Assembly (NCBI GenBank): GCA_036435485.1
Contig: JAZHRN010000137.1
Span: forward strand, 868,001 to 932,000
From: Saposhnikovia divaricata
Lineage: Eukaryota; Streptophyta; Magnoliopsida; Apiales; Apiaceae
DNA: 64,000 nt
Reading direction: 5' to 3'
Shown: one piece after another, positions 1 through 9,900 of the stretch
How the letters are laid out: the number at the start of each line of letters is the position of its first letter
Numbering within the stretch: the stretch's first letter is position 1
Made by a program: the position numbers and the translations under genes
Notes under the pieces: generated by a model
Databases searched by the model: none
What the model saw: the letters and a program-made list of their open reading frames with translations, nothing else
Told to the model about the DNA's origin: nothing

Positions 1-1561
1 TATTCTTAGATGCATACTATGAATCTAAAACTTCAATAACTTTTGGTAAATAATTAAAAAATTTATGAAAAAAAAATTGAATATATTATTGAATCTCACA
101 AATTTATGAATCTGTTTTAGAATCTCAGTCAAAATTTTAAAAATATTACATGAATCTTGTTTAATATTTTTTTTCTTTTTTTTTTGTCAAGAGAAACTTC
201 ACATTAATAAATTGTACCAAAATACAATGTCTGGAAAAAGAGTTTCTTTCATTTCATAAAGTTTATCTTCTAACCGAAGGGCACACATGTTGCCCCCGGA
301 TATTTAGATAATAATACCTTCAAGTCTGAGAAGATAATCCTACAAAGAAGGGCCTCGTTAAAATCCCACAAGAGCAAAACCCTATGGGAAAAAACTCAAG
401 GGGGAAAAAAAGTGCCCTCGAAGTACAAACACATTGTTCTACAAAGTGAATGCTAAATAAAACTAGAACTTGTTGTAGCTTTTGTGAGTCTCCATTGCCA
501 TCAGTTGTAACCGCAAATTTGTCTTCTCTTTCACTCAACACCCCAGCTTCACCATTACTTCCTTTGAAAATTAAAACGGAGACTTTTTCCTATTAACCTG
601 TAAGTCACCAAAACAAAATTAGATAATAAAAAATAATTAAAAAAATCACTTAAGAGATATACTAATAACTATATTAAAATTTATTGGAATTTTGACAAAG
701 TAGATGCTTACTTCTAACCAAAGGGGATCCCTTTGGTTAGACATCTAAAACAATAATTTATAATTTTATCAAATATGAAAATTGTTTATTAATCCCTATA
801 TCTACCTCTAAGATTTCCTGTGGACAGGAACAGAGAATAATAAATTGATACTGAGAAATGCAGAAAATAATGAGTGATTAAGGCCTTGGGAAGCTAGATG
901 ACTTTTACCGGAATCCTCTGCTTCAAATAGTTACCAAGTCTTGCTAAAATTAAAGATCGTTCATGCCAAAACCGGCCCTTGAGACTAATCTTTACATATA
1001 GACCGTCCATTTCAGCTAATTCTGCCACTCCTGAAGTTCAATTTTCTTTTTTAACACTGATCACTAGAAACAGAAAACAGCATATACCTTAGTGTACAAC
1101 AAGAATCACCTGTCATGCCAACTGAAGTGTCAAAGATATGCGAAAACTGCATTTAAAAGGAAAAAGAAGCGTTGTTGTTAAGATTATATCAGATACATAA
1201 GAATAGAGTCGAAATCTTACATCCTCTAGTATGTTACATTTTATTTACAATGCTTACTTTTAATAATTAAATAATATATATAATTTTTAATTATGGTTTT
1301 CACAATAGCATCTTGATTTAATATAATAAATTGCTACCTTCAATTTTTTTAAAGCTTCCTTACATAATTTGAAAATTGATATACTTATTCACAAATATTT
1401 TGTGACAAAAGTTTATATTTTAATATCATAATATGTCACCAACATACTACTATTTCATTAAATTTGAAGTATATAGAGAACAAAAGAAGAACCGAAAAAA
1501 AACTAGATAAAAAATCACAATTCAGAAATTTAACATTTTGTTAATTTATCCATACTACTTT
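1..1561. other. AT-rich flank left of the Retand-like element
   Basis: No intact gene is visible. The stretch is AT-rich with short homopolymers. On the minus strand, roughly 890-1050 gives a short exon-like reading (…LKGRFWHERSLILARLGNY…) that I could not assign to a family. The last five bases, ACTTT at 1557-1561, are the left copy of the target duplication of the Retand-like element. Confidence 0.5.
165..600 (-). mobile_element. probable LINE 3' tail (fragment)
   Basis: On the minus strand this stretch runs through a GT-rich non-coding segment into TCTCTTGACA followed by an A-rich run (seen as poly-T at about 170-187 on the plus strand). A 3' end of the form TGTC/TGAC plus poly(A) recurs at several other sites in the window. 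The 73-residue minus reading frame here is probably 3' UTR and not a protein. No target duplication was found and the 5' limit is uncertain. Confidence 0.3.
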
Positions 1562-2053
1562 TGTTGTGGATCTAAAACTCGATTACGATTTGTAATTATT
1601 GCTAGGGTGGTTGAGCTTCGCGCTTTAATGGTTGTTTCTGCGTTCGAGACTGTAATCGGTCCTCACAGAGTGCCTACGTATCTCGTATTGAGAATCAAGC
1701 CAACGTAGTTCTGAGAATGAGGGGTCAGGCCCTTTATATAGGCTGAGAAGCCTTAGAATTATGGTAGGATTTGGAGACTTGGTGGGCAAGTCTTTGAGGA
1801 AGGTTCTAGATCTATTCCTTGTAGGAATCAGTTTCCATATTGAATTGTGTATCTTGGAGGCTAAGTCAGGCAAGAGTAATATCCTTGTTTGACTCTTATT
1901 TGCTGAGCTGTTTATTACCCCTAATATTAATTACGAAATTAATACTATAATTGGGGTTTTGGGCCCAGTTGGTGGGCCCCACGTTTGGACCATTCTTGGC
2001 CTAATTAATGCCACATTAAATGTATTTTTAGGGCTTATTTTCAGCCCATATCA
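1562..2053 (-). repeat. 3' LTR of the Retand-like element
   Basis: The 492-bp LTR starts TGTTGTGGATCT and ends GCCCATATCA on the plus strand. It differs from the right LTR at about five positions: two near 1621-1632, one at about 1742 and two near 1969-1974. A TATATAAAG promoter box lies on its minus strand near 1732-1740. The 82-residue minus reading frame in it is not a known protein. Confidence 0.95.
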
Positions 2054-2066
2054 TTTGCCCCCCAAC
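2054..2066 (-). other. polypurine tract of the Retand-like element
   Basis: On the minus strand the purine-rich GTTGGGGGGCAAA directly abuts the 3' LTR. This is the expected position for the plus-strand primer of an element running leftward. Confidence 0.75.
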
Positions 2067-2159
2067 TTCTAGGAAAGCTGATCAGGCTTTCCTTGAAGTT
2101 TTATTTGTCTAACTCGAGACTCGGGTCAGGGTTTATCTTTGTACACTAGTGTTTCACGA

Positions 2160-2545
2160 GTATTGTCTTTATGTGAAGCGTGGAACGACCGACGCGTTCA
2201 CGACAATGTTAATTCGATGCTAATCGGCACTAATCAGTCTTAACGATGCTTAAACAATGTTTAAACGACGTTAAGCAGCATAAAACGGCACTAAACGGCG
2301 CTAAACGGCCTTAAACAATGCTTAAACAGTGTTAAACAATGTTGAAAGGATAAATTGGCACTCACGGTGCTTAAACGACACTAATCGGTGTTAATCGGCA
2401 CTAAACGGTGCTTAAACGACACTAATCGGTGTTAATCGGCACTAATCGGTGCTTAAACGACACTAATCAGTGCTAATCGGCACTAACCGGTGCTTAAACG
2501 GCACTAACCGGTGCTTAAACAATGTCAAACGATGATAAACAGTGC
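2160..2545. repeat. 41-bp tandem repeat (two ~20-bp half units)
   Basis: The motif GGTGCTTAAACG recurs at 2366, 2407, 2448 and 2489, exactly 41 bp apart. Each unit is made of two similar halves (CACTAATCGGTG / CTTAAACGA). More diverged units reach back to about 2160 and a half unit follows at 2510. The block lies between the antisense ORF and the 3' LTR and codes for nothing plausible. Confidence 0.85.
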
Positions 2546-2614
2546 TAGACGGAGGAGATTCTGGAGAATTGTAACCTCTTCCGGGCAACGAGGCAGCCGA
2601 CAAGGGTCCCGGTC

Positions 2615-2756
2615 AGCTGCCAGGTGCTCCTGGTCGGCTGCCAGGAGATCCTGGTCGGCTCCCAGGAGATCCTGGTCGGCTGCCAGGAGATCCTGGTCGG
2701 CTGACCCTCCTTGATGCACCTGGTCGGCTGCCAGGAGATCCTGGTTGCCTGCCAGG
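2615..2756. repeat. GC-rich 21-bp tandem repeat, first block
   Basis: Tandem units of CCTGGTCGGCTGCCAGGAGAT (21 bp; one base over the quoting limit, core CTGGTCGGCTGCCAGGAGAT) with small variants. The repeat contains the inverted pair CTGG/CCAG. The reading frames through it on both strands are repeat artefacts. Confidence 0.8.
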
Positions 2757-2948
2757 TGCTTCTCGATCGTCTGACACGTGCTTCTCGATCGTCTGACATG
2801 TGCTTCTCGATCGTCTGACATGTGCTTCTCGATCGTCTGACATGTGCTTCTCGATCGTCTGACATGTGCTTCTCGATCGTTTGACATGTGCTTCTCGATC
2901 GTCTGACATGTGCTTCTCGATCATGTGCTTCTCGATCGTCTGACATGT
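2756..2948. repeat. 22-bp tandem repeat (TGCTTCTCGATCGTCTGACA core)
   Basis: About eight to nine units of 22 bp run head to tail and are nearly identical. One unit is shortened near 2920. Each has a CGATCG palindrome. This is the most homogeneous array in the element and suggests recent amplification. Confidence 0.85.
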
Positions 2949-3169
2949 TGATGGGAGATCCATGTTGACATTAATGATGTCACACGATGCTTAAACGACG
3001 TTTCAATGTCTGTGTAAACGACGTTAAATGGCATAAAACGGCACTGAATGGTGCTAATTCGAAGGTCGATGTTTGTCACGGAAAGTGAGAAACCTTCAAC
3101 AAAACCATCAAACGATTCAATCAAACGATAGGGGGTGCCAAAATGAGTATCGGGAAGTCAGATTGAGCC

Positions 3170-3365
3170 TCTTTGTGGCTCCTGGTCAGCTGCCAGATGC
3201 TCCTGGTCGGCTGCCAGGAGATCCTGGTCGGCTGCCAGGAGATCCTGGTCGGCTGACCCTCCTCTGTGGCACCTGGTCGGCTGCCAGGAGATCCTGGTTG
3301 CCTGCCAGGTGCTTCTGGTTGCCTGTCGGGTGCTTCTTGATCGCCCGACAGGTGCCTCAAGTTGT
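3170..3365. repeat. GC-rich 21-bp tandem repeat, second block
   Basis: The same CTGGTCGGCTGCCAGGAGAT-type units seen at 2615-2756 recur here. The spacing and flanking TGACCCTCC sequence match too, so a larger segment holding the 21-bp array appears to have been duplicated within the element. Confidence 0.75.
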
Positions 3366-3401
3366 TTGGAAGTGTTTAAATGACGTTTCAACTTGACCTT
3401 C

Positions 3402-3790
3402 AATTTAGTATCTTGGTCACCTATGACTTTCAAGGATCCAAAACCTCGATCTCGATACTAGGGATCCAGAACCTCGATCTCGATCTCGATCTTGATCTCT
3501 AATTTAGTATATGGGTCACCCGTGACTTTCAAGGATTCAGAACCTCGATCTTGATCTTAGGGATCCAGAACCTCGATCTCGATCTCGATCTTGATCTCTA
3601 ATTTAGTATATTGGTCACCTGTGACTTTCAAGGATTCAGAACCTCGATCTTGATCTTAGGGATCCAGAACCTCGATCTTGATCTCGATCTTGATCTCTAA
3701 TTTAGTATATTGGTCACCCGTGACTTTCAAGGATTCAGAACCTCGATCTTGATCTTAGGGATCCAGAACCTCGATCTTGATCTTACAGAA
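3402..3790. repeat. 99-bp tandem repeat, about four copies
   Basis: AATTTAGTAT marks unit starts at 3402, 3501, 3600 and 3699, exactly 99 bp apart. Each unit contains GGTCACC..GTGACTTTCAAGGAT and runs of GATCTCGATCTTGAT, themselves a 6-bp sub-repeat. The last unit merges into GC-rich spacer. Non-coding. Confidence 0.88.
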
Positions 3791-4269
3791 CCATCAAACG
3801 ATTCGAACAACTGACGGGAGGTGCCATGAGGTCGGCTGCCAGGAGATCCTGGTCGGCCAGACCCTCTCCATGGCACCTGATCGCCCGACAGGTGCTCCAT
3901 GGTTGCTTTGTCGTGCCTCTCGAAGCTTTTCGCAATGCCTGGAGTCTCGTTCTAGAATCACGTCCTTGATCATGGATGTTGTAAACCTCCTTTCAGAGCA
4001 TAATTAGTCCCTTTAATAGCAAAGACTAACTGATTGTATTCTATCTTCCTTAAACGTAATTAGCTCCTTAAGCTCAGATGAGTGCCTTGGCACAGCTTAT
4101 TACTATATCTTCACGTAAATCCTTCTTTTCTTTCCCGGAATCATACATACCGGTATAATTATTGCCGGATATAGCAGATGAAATCCATCTTTCTGTATAT
4201 GAACGATAGATGACCTGCAAACACGAACCAGGCTGTGTTTCAACCTGATATAGAAGGTCATCCATCTTC
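3791..4269. other. spacer and upstream region of the antisense ORF
   Basis: The first part (to about 3960) still holds fragments of the 21-bp and TGATCGCCCGACAGGTG-type repeats. The rest is unique sequence leading into the TATA box of the plus-strand ORF. No separate gene is seen. Confidence 0.6.
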
Positions 4270-4276
4270 TATAAAA
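4270..4276 (+). promoter_or_regulatory. TATA box upstream of the antisense ORF
   Basis: TATAAAA lies about 115 bp upstream of the first ATG of the plus-strand ORF (4390). A pyrimidine-rich leader (TTCATTTTCATTCACTTCAC…) begins about 20-30 bp downstream, as expected for a plant transcription start. This suggests the ORF has its own promoter, independent of the LTR. Confidence 0.6.
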
Positions 4277-4389
4277 GAGTGGGGGGAGCCTTCATTTTCA
4301 TTCACTTCACTTCTTCTTACTTCTAAAATTCTCTATGAAGTTCTCAAGTTCTAAAGCTCTCAAGTTCTAGCTTCAAGTTCGAGCTCAAG

Positions 4390-6530
4390 ATGGCAGATGG
4401 CGACCGCGCTCCAGCTTCATCATTTTCTATGTCCGAGGCAATGGCCAAGAGAGCTTTGGCCAAAACACTGCAAGGTAATCTTCGACTGAATCCCCCTAGA
4501 TATATTGATCGTCGATTTGATTCTTTAATTGACTTATTGAGTACTATGAGGGATGCATTTCCCAACAACTCTGAGTTAGCTGCGTATCATAGTCCGTCCA
4601 AGTTCGACAAGCAAGATGTCGAAAATATTAAGAAGTTATATGGCTTTCCGGACGTGATCAAGGTTTGCCTTCCTGGCTTAGCTGACAGAACCTGTAATTG
4701 GCACCCAGAGAGGCTATGTGTCTACAAAGGTGCCCTGGATGCAGGTCTGAAATTCCCGGTAGACCAGTTCATCATAAGGCTCCTAGCGGAGCTTCAGGTT
4801 CATCCCTGCCAATTGTATCCCAATGCATGGCGGTTGATTATCATCTTTATGCTGAGATGTCGAGATCTAGGTATCGAGCCTACTACTACCATGTTCAGGA
4901 GCATATTCGCCACCAAGAATTCTTCTGAGATTCAGAAGGGATGGGTCACTATTCAGCATAGATCCAATGTTCCACATATTGTGAATGCCTTTTCATTCCC
5001 AGATTCCCATCACTACTGGGACAGAGAGTTCGTGATTCTGGTATGGCGTGGTGGCGACTGGGGCCAATTCTTTATGTCTAAGTTTGGGGAAGTGCATGAT
5101 GCTACACATTTTGTATGTGATCTTGACGAGAAGGAGCTTTTTGATCGTGATCGACTACTTGCTGACGACGGCCGTACTCACTACAAAGTTTTCTTAACCG
5201 AGAAGAGACTTGTAGAAGCTGGACTTAGCTTACTTTCTGCTGATGGTAATTTTTTACCTTCATGTTATGAACTCTGTTTGTTCTTATTCCGATATCTTTT
5301 CTGTTGTCTTTTCAGTTGCTGAGGAGATCGACAATCGGCCCAAAAACCAGCCGAAAGTTACTAGAAGGATGATCAAGAAAGCCGAGGCGGCTTGCATTCA
5401 ACCTGGGCCGAAGATCCCTCAGTTCCTGTCGGGATGCTCTTCAAAGAGATCGCGGAATGCTGACGGGAGAGTCAAGACCCCCTTCATCCCTGGTTGGGGG
5501 ATTTGTGAGCAAGATTCTGTCTTGGGATGCCCAGAGTCAGCCTTGGATTGGTCCAAGTTCAGCATCACTCCCCCCGACCTTCTGACTGTAACAGCCGGGG
5601 ACAAATTCGATGAAGCGGAGAAACTCGGAGCTCAAGCTCTATATCAGGTTTCCCCCCTTCCTTCCTAGACATAGTGTTTTCACTTAACTTGTGATTATAA
5701 CTGTTTAATTGATTTTTTGTTCCAGGCGAATGCCCAGTTTTAGGCTAGCACTCGGCTAGGTCGTGCATACCGAGATGAGAATGTGGCTTTTTTTTTGACA
5801 AAAGAATGTGGCTTTAAAGAAGGAGAAAGCAACTCTTGATGAAAAATATCAAGACTTGGAGTCCAGGGCCATCCGGGCTGAAGCTGATGCTCATTCTATC
5901 CAGAGACAGTATGACTCCTTGTATAACAAGAGGGCAATAGACTGCAAGCAAGTGGTGAAAGCTTACCAGGAGTCTGAGGATTTCTTTGAGCTTATAGATA
6001 AGCATGACGATGAAGTACGCCCGGGTATCATGTCTGTTGGCTGGGATCGAGCCATCAATGCTGTGAGTAAGAGGCATCCTACTGTGGTTTTCCCGAGGGA
6101 CTTTCCAAGTCCATATTGTCAAGTTGCTTCGGGCGCCGAGGCCATCCCGGTAGCTCAGGCTTCGGGCTCCAGCTCTAAGGGAAGTCATCGTCGTTCTGGT
6201 TCAGGTTCGAGGGGTGTCCGAGCAGCTGTGGATGGCTCAGTTTCCTCGGATCCTCGAGGGAAAAGACCTATGACCGTGCAGAAGGGGAGAGTAGTTCGTG
6301 CAGCAGTCCCCTCAAACAAGGTAGTCGAAGATAGCTCATCTTCCGAGGAGGAAGAGGTTGAGGCAATGGAAGTGACAGCTCCACCAGTCGCGGTAGCCGA
6401 ACCGGGTGAGGGCCATGATGAGGACAACTCTGAGGAAGAGAGTGACGAGGAGGAGAGTAGCGAGGAAGAGACCGATGAGGAGGAGAATGGCGAGGAGGAG
6501 AATGGAGAGGAGGATTCCTCGGATGAGTAG
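4390..6530 (+). pseudogene. antisense ORF (aORF) of the Retand-like element, Transposase_28-type, three exons, broken
   Basis: Read on the strand opposite to gag-pol. Exon 1 is 4390-5245; a GT..AG intron spans 5246-5315; exon 2 is 5316-5647; a second GT..AG intron spans 5648-5725; exon 3 is 5726-6530. The exon 1 product (PPRYIDRR…, PNAWRLIIIFMLRCRDLGI, HYWDREFVILVW) resembles the plant 'putative gypsy-type transposon' domain (Pfam Transposase_28), a family known from Retand antisense ORFs and with no proven biochemical role. Exon 3 encodes a coiled-coil-like stretch, a basic serine-rich part and a long acidic Glu/Asp tail. Two lesions lie in exon 3: an in-frame TAG at 5741-5743 and a 25-bp insertion at about 5791-5815 that shifts the frame. 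Splicing is inferred from open frame on both sides and consensus sites. Confidence 0.8.
5778..5815 (-). mobile_element. micro-insertion: 12 bp of LINE tail flanked by a 13-bp duplication
   Basis: AGAATGTGGCTTT occurs at 5778-5790 and again at 5803-5815, with TTTTTTGACAAA between. On the minus strand the centre reads TTTGTCAAAAAA, which matches the extreme 3' end plus poly(A) of the LINE tail at 44985-45010. Removing one repeat and the centre (25 bp) restores an open frame in exon 3 of the antisense ORF. It looks like an extremely 5'-truncated LINE insertion by target-primed reverse transcription. Confidence 0.7.
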
Positions 6531-6942
6531 CTGGGATTGCTTCGGGCCTTGCATGGCCTAACTTAGCCATATGTGGCTTTTATTTCTAATATTTCAATCA
6601 CGGTACTTCGTGATTAAACTTTTATTCGGTTTAAATGATGTAACCCTAACCGTTGGCCCTTCAGGGTCTTTATTTATGCACTTGTTTGTTTTATTCGTAT
6701 GTTCATTTATTTTCGGTACTTGGTCTTCCTAGACTCACACTCAACAGGTGCTTGGTACATAAACAAAACATAGAATCATAAAATGGAAAACAAGTTTGCA
6801 TTAATAACTCAAAAAGGGTTCAACCCTTACACAGCTCATTATTGTCCTAGTCGGGGCATCAAAACCCTGGGATGGTTTCATCGAACCTTATTTCTACTTC
6901 TCCTACTAGATAAATAAAAAACTACATCCTCGCAGAGGCAAC
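6531..6942. other. convergent 3' spacer between antisense ORF and pol
   Basis: A 412-bp AT-rich region where the plus-strand antisense ORF and the minus-strand gag-pol ORF converge. It probably holds the 3' UTR and polyadenylation signals of the antisense transcript (T-rich and AATAA-like stretches). No gene of its own. Confidence 0.6.
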
Positions 6943-9900
6943 TTAAACATAATAAATCTTGAGGTTCAAGGCATGCCAAGTACGGGGCACCTCAACCCCG
7001 TCCAAGGTCTCCAACTTGTATGATCCTCGTCCCAACGTCTTCCTGACTCGATACGGCCCTTCCCAATTCGGGGCTAGTTTTCCTTTCTGGCCAACTCCAG
7101 AAGCCTCGATCTTCCTTAGAACCAAATCACCTTGCTGAAAGAACCTCTCCTTAACTCTATGGTTGTAATAGAAGGATGCTTTCTTTTGATGCTCCACATT
7201 TCTGGCGTTTGCCTCGTCCCTGACTTCATCAATCAGATCTAGGGCGAGCTTCATACCTTCTTCATTTGTCTCAGGTTCAAATGCCTCCACTCGAGGTGAT
7301 GCATGCATGATCTCCAGTGGCACAACTGCCTCAGCTCCATAAGCTAGCAGAAACGGGGTTGCTCCTGTGGTCACCTTGCAAGTAGTGCGATAAGCCCAGA
7401 GTATAGGTAATAACTCGTCTACCCAGGTGCTCCTTGAGCGTTCAACCCTTTTCTTAAGTCCATCAAGGATAATCCGATTGGCCACCTCGGCTTGTCCATT
7501 AGCTTGCGGATGTGCTACCGAGGTAAAACGAAGCTCAATAGCATTCTCCTCACAGTACTTCTTAAATTCTTCATTATTGAACTGTGTCCCATTATCCGTC
7601 ACAAGGATTCGCGGGATGCCATATCTGCAAATTATGTTCTCCCAAAAGAACTGGGAAACTTGCTTGGTGGTTATTTTGGCTAAAGGCTTAGCCTCAATCC
7701 ACTTGGTGAAGTAGTCAATGGCGACAATCAAAAACTTCCTCTGTGCTGATGCCATAGGGAAAGGACCAAGAATGTCCATCCCCCACATTGCAAATGGAAT
7801 GGGGGAATTGACTGATGTTAACATCTCAGGCGGCTGCCTGACAATCGGAGCATGCTTCTAGCACCTGTCACACCTCTTGACATAATCCTGTGCATCAGCC
7901 AGCATCTCTGGCCAATAGAATCCCAAGTGAGTTATCTTGTGAGCGAGGGCCCTGCCCCCCAGGTGCTGCCCACAGATTCCTTCGTGAACTTCTTCCAAAG
8001 CTTCCCTTGCCTCTTGAGGCCTCAAGCACTTCAAGTACGGGATGACAAATGATCTCTTGTACAGAATGCCCTCAATCAAGGTGTATCTCAATGCTCTTAC
8101 TGAAAGTTTTCGTGCCTCCAAGGCATCGTCTGGGAGCCACCCGGTCTCAAGGTGTGCCTTGATAGGATCTATCCAAGAGATTCCCACATCAATTGGTACC
8201 AATAATTTCGAGTTGATGGTCGGGGCCTTCAAGACCTGGAAGTAAACACTCCCTTCATAGTTTTCTATCTCGGAAGAAGCAAACTTAGATAGGGCATCGG
8301 CCTTAACGTTTTCTTCTCTCGGGATGTGTTCTACATAACACTCGTCAAACTGAGTCATGACAGCTTTCACAACTCGCAGATACTTTGCCATAGTTTCATC
8401 CTTGGCCTCAAATTCACCATTTACTTGAGAGACTACTAATCTTGAATCTCCACACACTTTGAGGTTCTTGACTCTCATGATTCTGGCCAAGCCTAAACCA
8501 GCTATCAAGGCCTCATACTCAGCTTCATTGTTGGTTGTCTGGAAATCAAACTTCAAGGCATATTCGACTGTGAACCCATCGGGGCTTTGCAATACTAAGC
8601 CTGCGCCACTAGATTTTGTTTTTGATGCTCCATCAAAATAGAGCACCCAGTATTCCTTCCGATCAGGTTCAAGTTCTCCATCTCTATCTTGCTTCTCAGG
8701 GGTTGTTATCATTTCCTGCCCCCCGACTTCTTGGTTGCTAATGGTGCATTCAACCACGAAGTCAGCCAATGCCTGAGCCTTAATGGCTGTTCGAGGCTTA
8801 TAGGTGATGTCAAATTCTCCAAGTTCAATTGCCCACTTGATTAGCCTTCCACTAGCCTTCGGGTTATGCAAAATGTTTCTCAACTGTTGGTCCGTCAGGA
8901 CCTCAATCTTATGTGCCTGGAAGTACGGACGTAACTTCCTCGAGGCTGTTATCAATGCCAAGGCGAACTTCTCAATGGGAGAGTAATTCAGCTCCGCCCC
9001 GTGCAACACCTTGCTCACATAATAGATAGGTTTCTGGATCTTCTTCTCTTCTCGAATGAGAACGGCGCTCAACGCTTGCTCAGATACCGCCAGGTATATA
9101 TAAAGAGTCTCTCCGGGACTAGGTTTGGCCAGCAACGGGGCTTCAACCATGTACTTCTTCAGTTGTTCAAAGGCCTCTTGGCTCTCACGGGTCCACTCAA
9201 AATTTTTCACCTTCTTCAATGCTTGAAAGAAAGGCAAGCATTTGTCACCAGACTTGGAGATGAATCTTCCTAAAGCCGCTACGCGGCCTGTCAACTTCTG
9301 CACATCTCTTATAGAGCGTGGTGGCTCCATGTCTAAGATCGCCTTGATCTTGTCAGGATTGGCTTCTATGCCTCGCTTTGAAACCATAAGACCCAAGAAT
9401 TTGCCTGATCCAACGCCAAAGGCACACTTGGCTGGATTCAACATCATTTTATGGTGCCTCAGCACTTCGAATGCCTCTCTGAGGTGCTTAATGTGGTCTG
9501 CCTTGAACAGGCTCTTGACTAGCATGTCATCAACATAGACCTCCATGGTTTTTCCAATCAGATGGGCGAATATCTTATTCACCAGTCGTTGGTAAGTAGC
9601 TCCTGCATTTTTTAGACCGAAAGCCATAACAAGATAGCAGAAAACACCGAATTCAGTTATGAAAGATACCTTAGGGACGTCATCCTTGTGCATCTTAATC
9701 TGATTGTAGCCGCTGAAACCATCCATGAAGCTAAGCATCTCATGTCCAGCTGTGGCATCTATTAACATGTCTATCCTTGGTAAAGGGAAGCAATCCTTAG
9801 GGCATGCGTCATTCAAGTCGGTGAAGTCTATACACATCCTCCACTTACCGTTGGCTTTCTTGACCATCACAGGGTTAGCCAACCATTCCGGGAACTGAAT

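Noticed and set aside
1625..1873. 82-codon minus frame, also at 12757-13005
   Set aside because: It lies wholly inside the LTR, covers the TATA region and matches no protein; it is duplicated only because the LTR is.
2511..3433. Open frames of 67-133 codons on both strands
   Set aside because: They run through tandem repeats whose period keeps several frames open; the products are repeats of a few residues.
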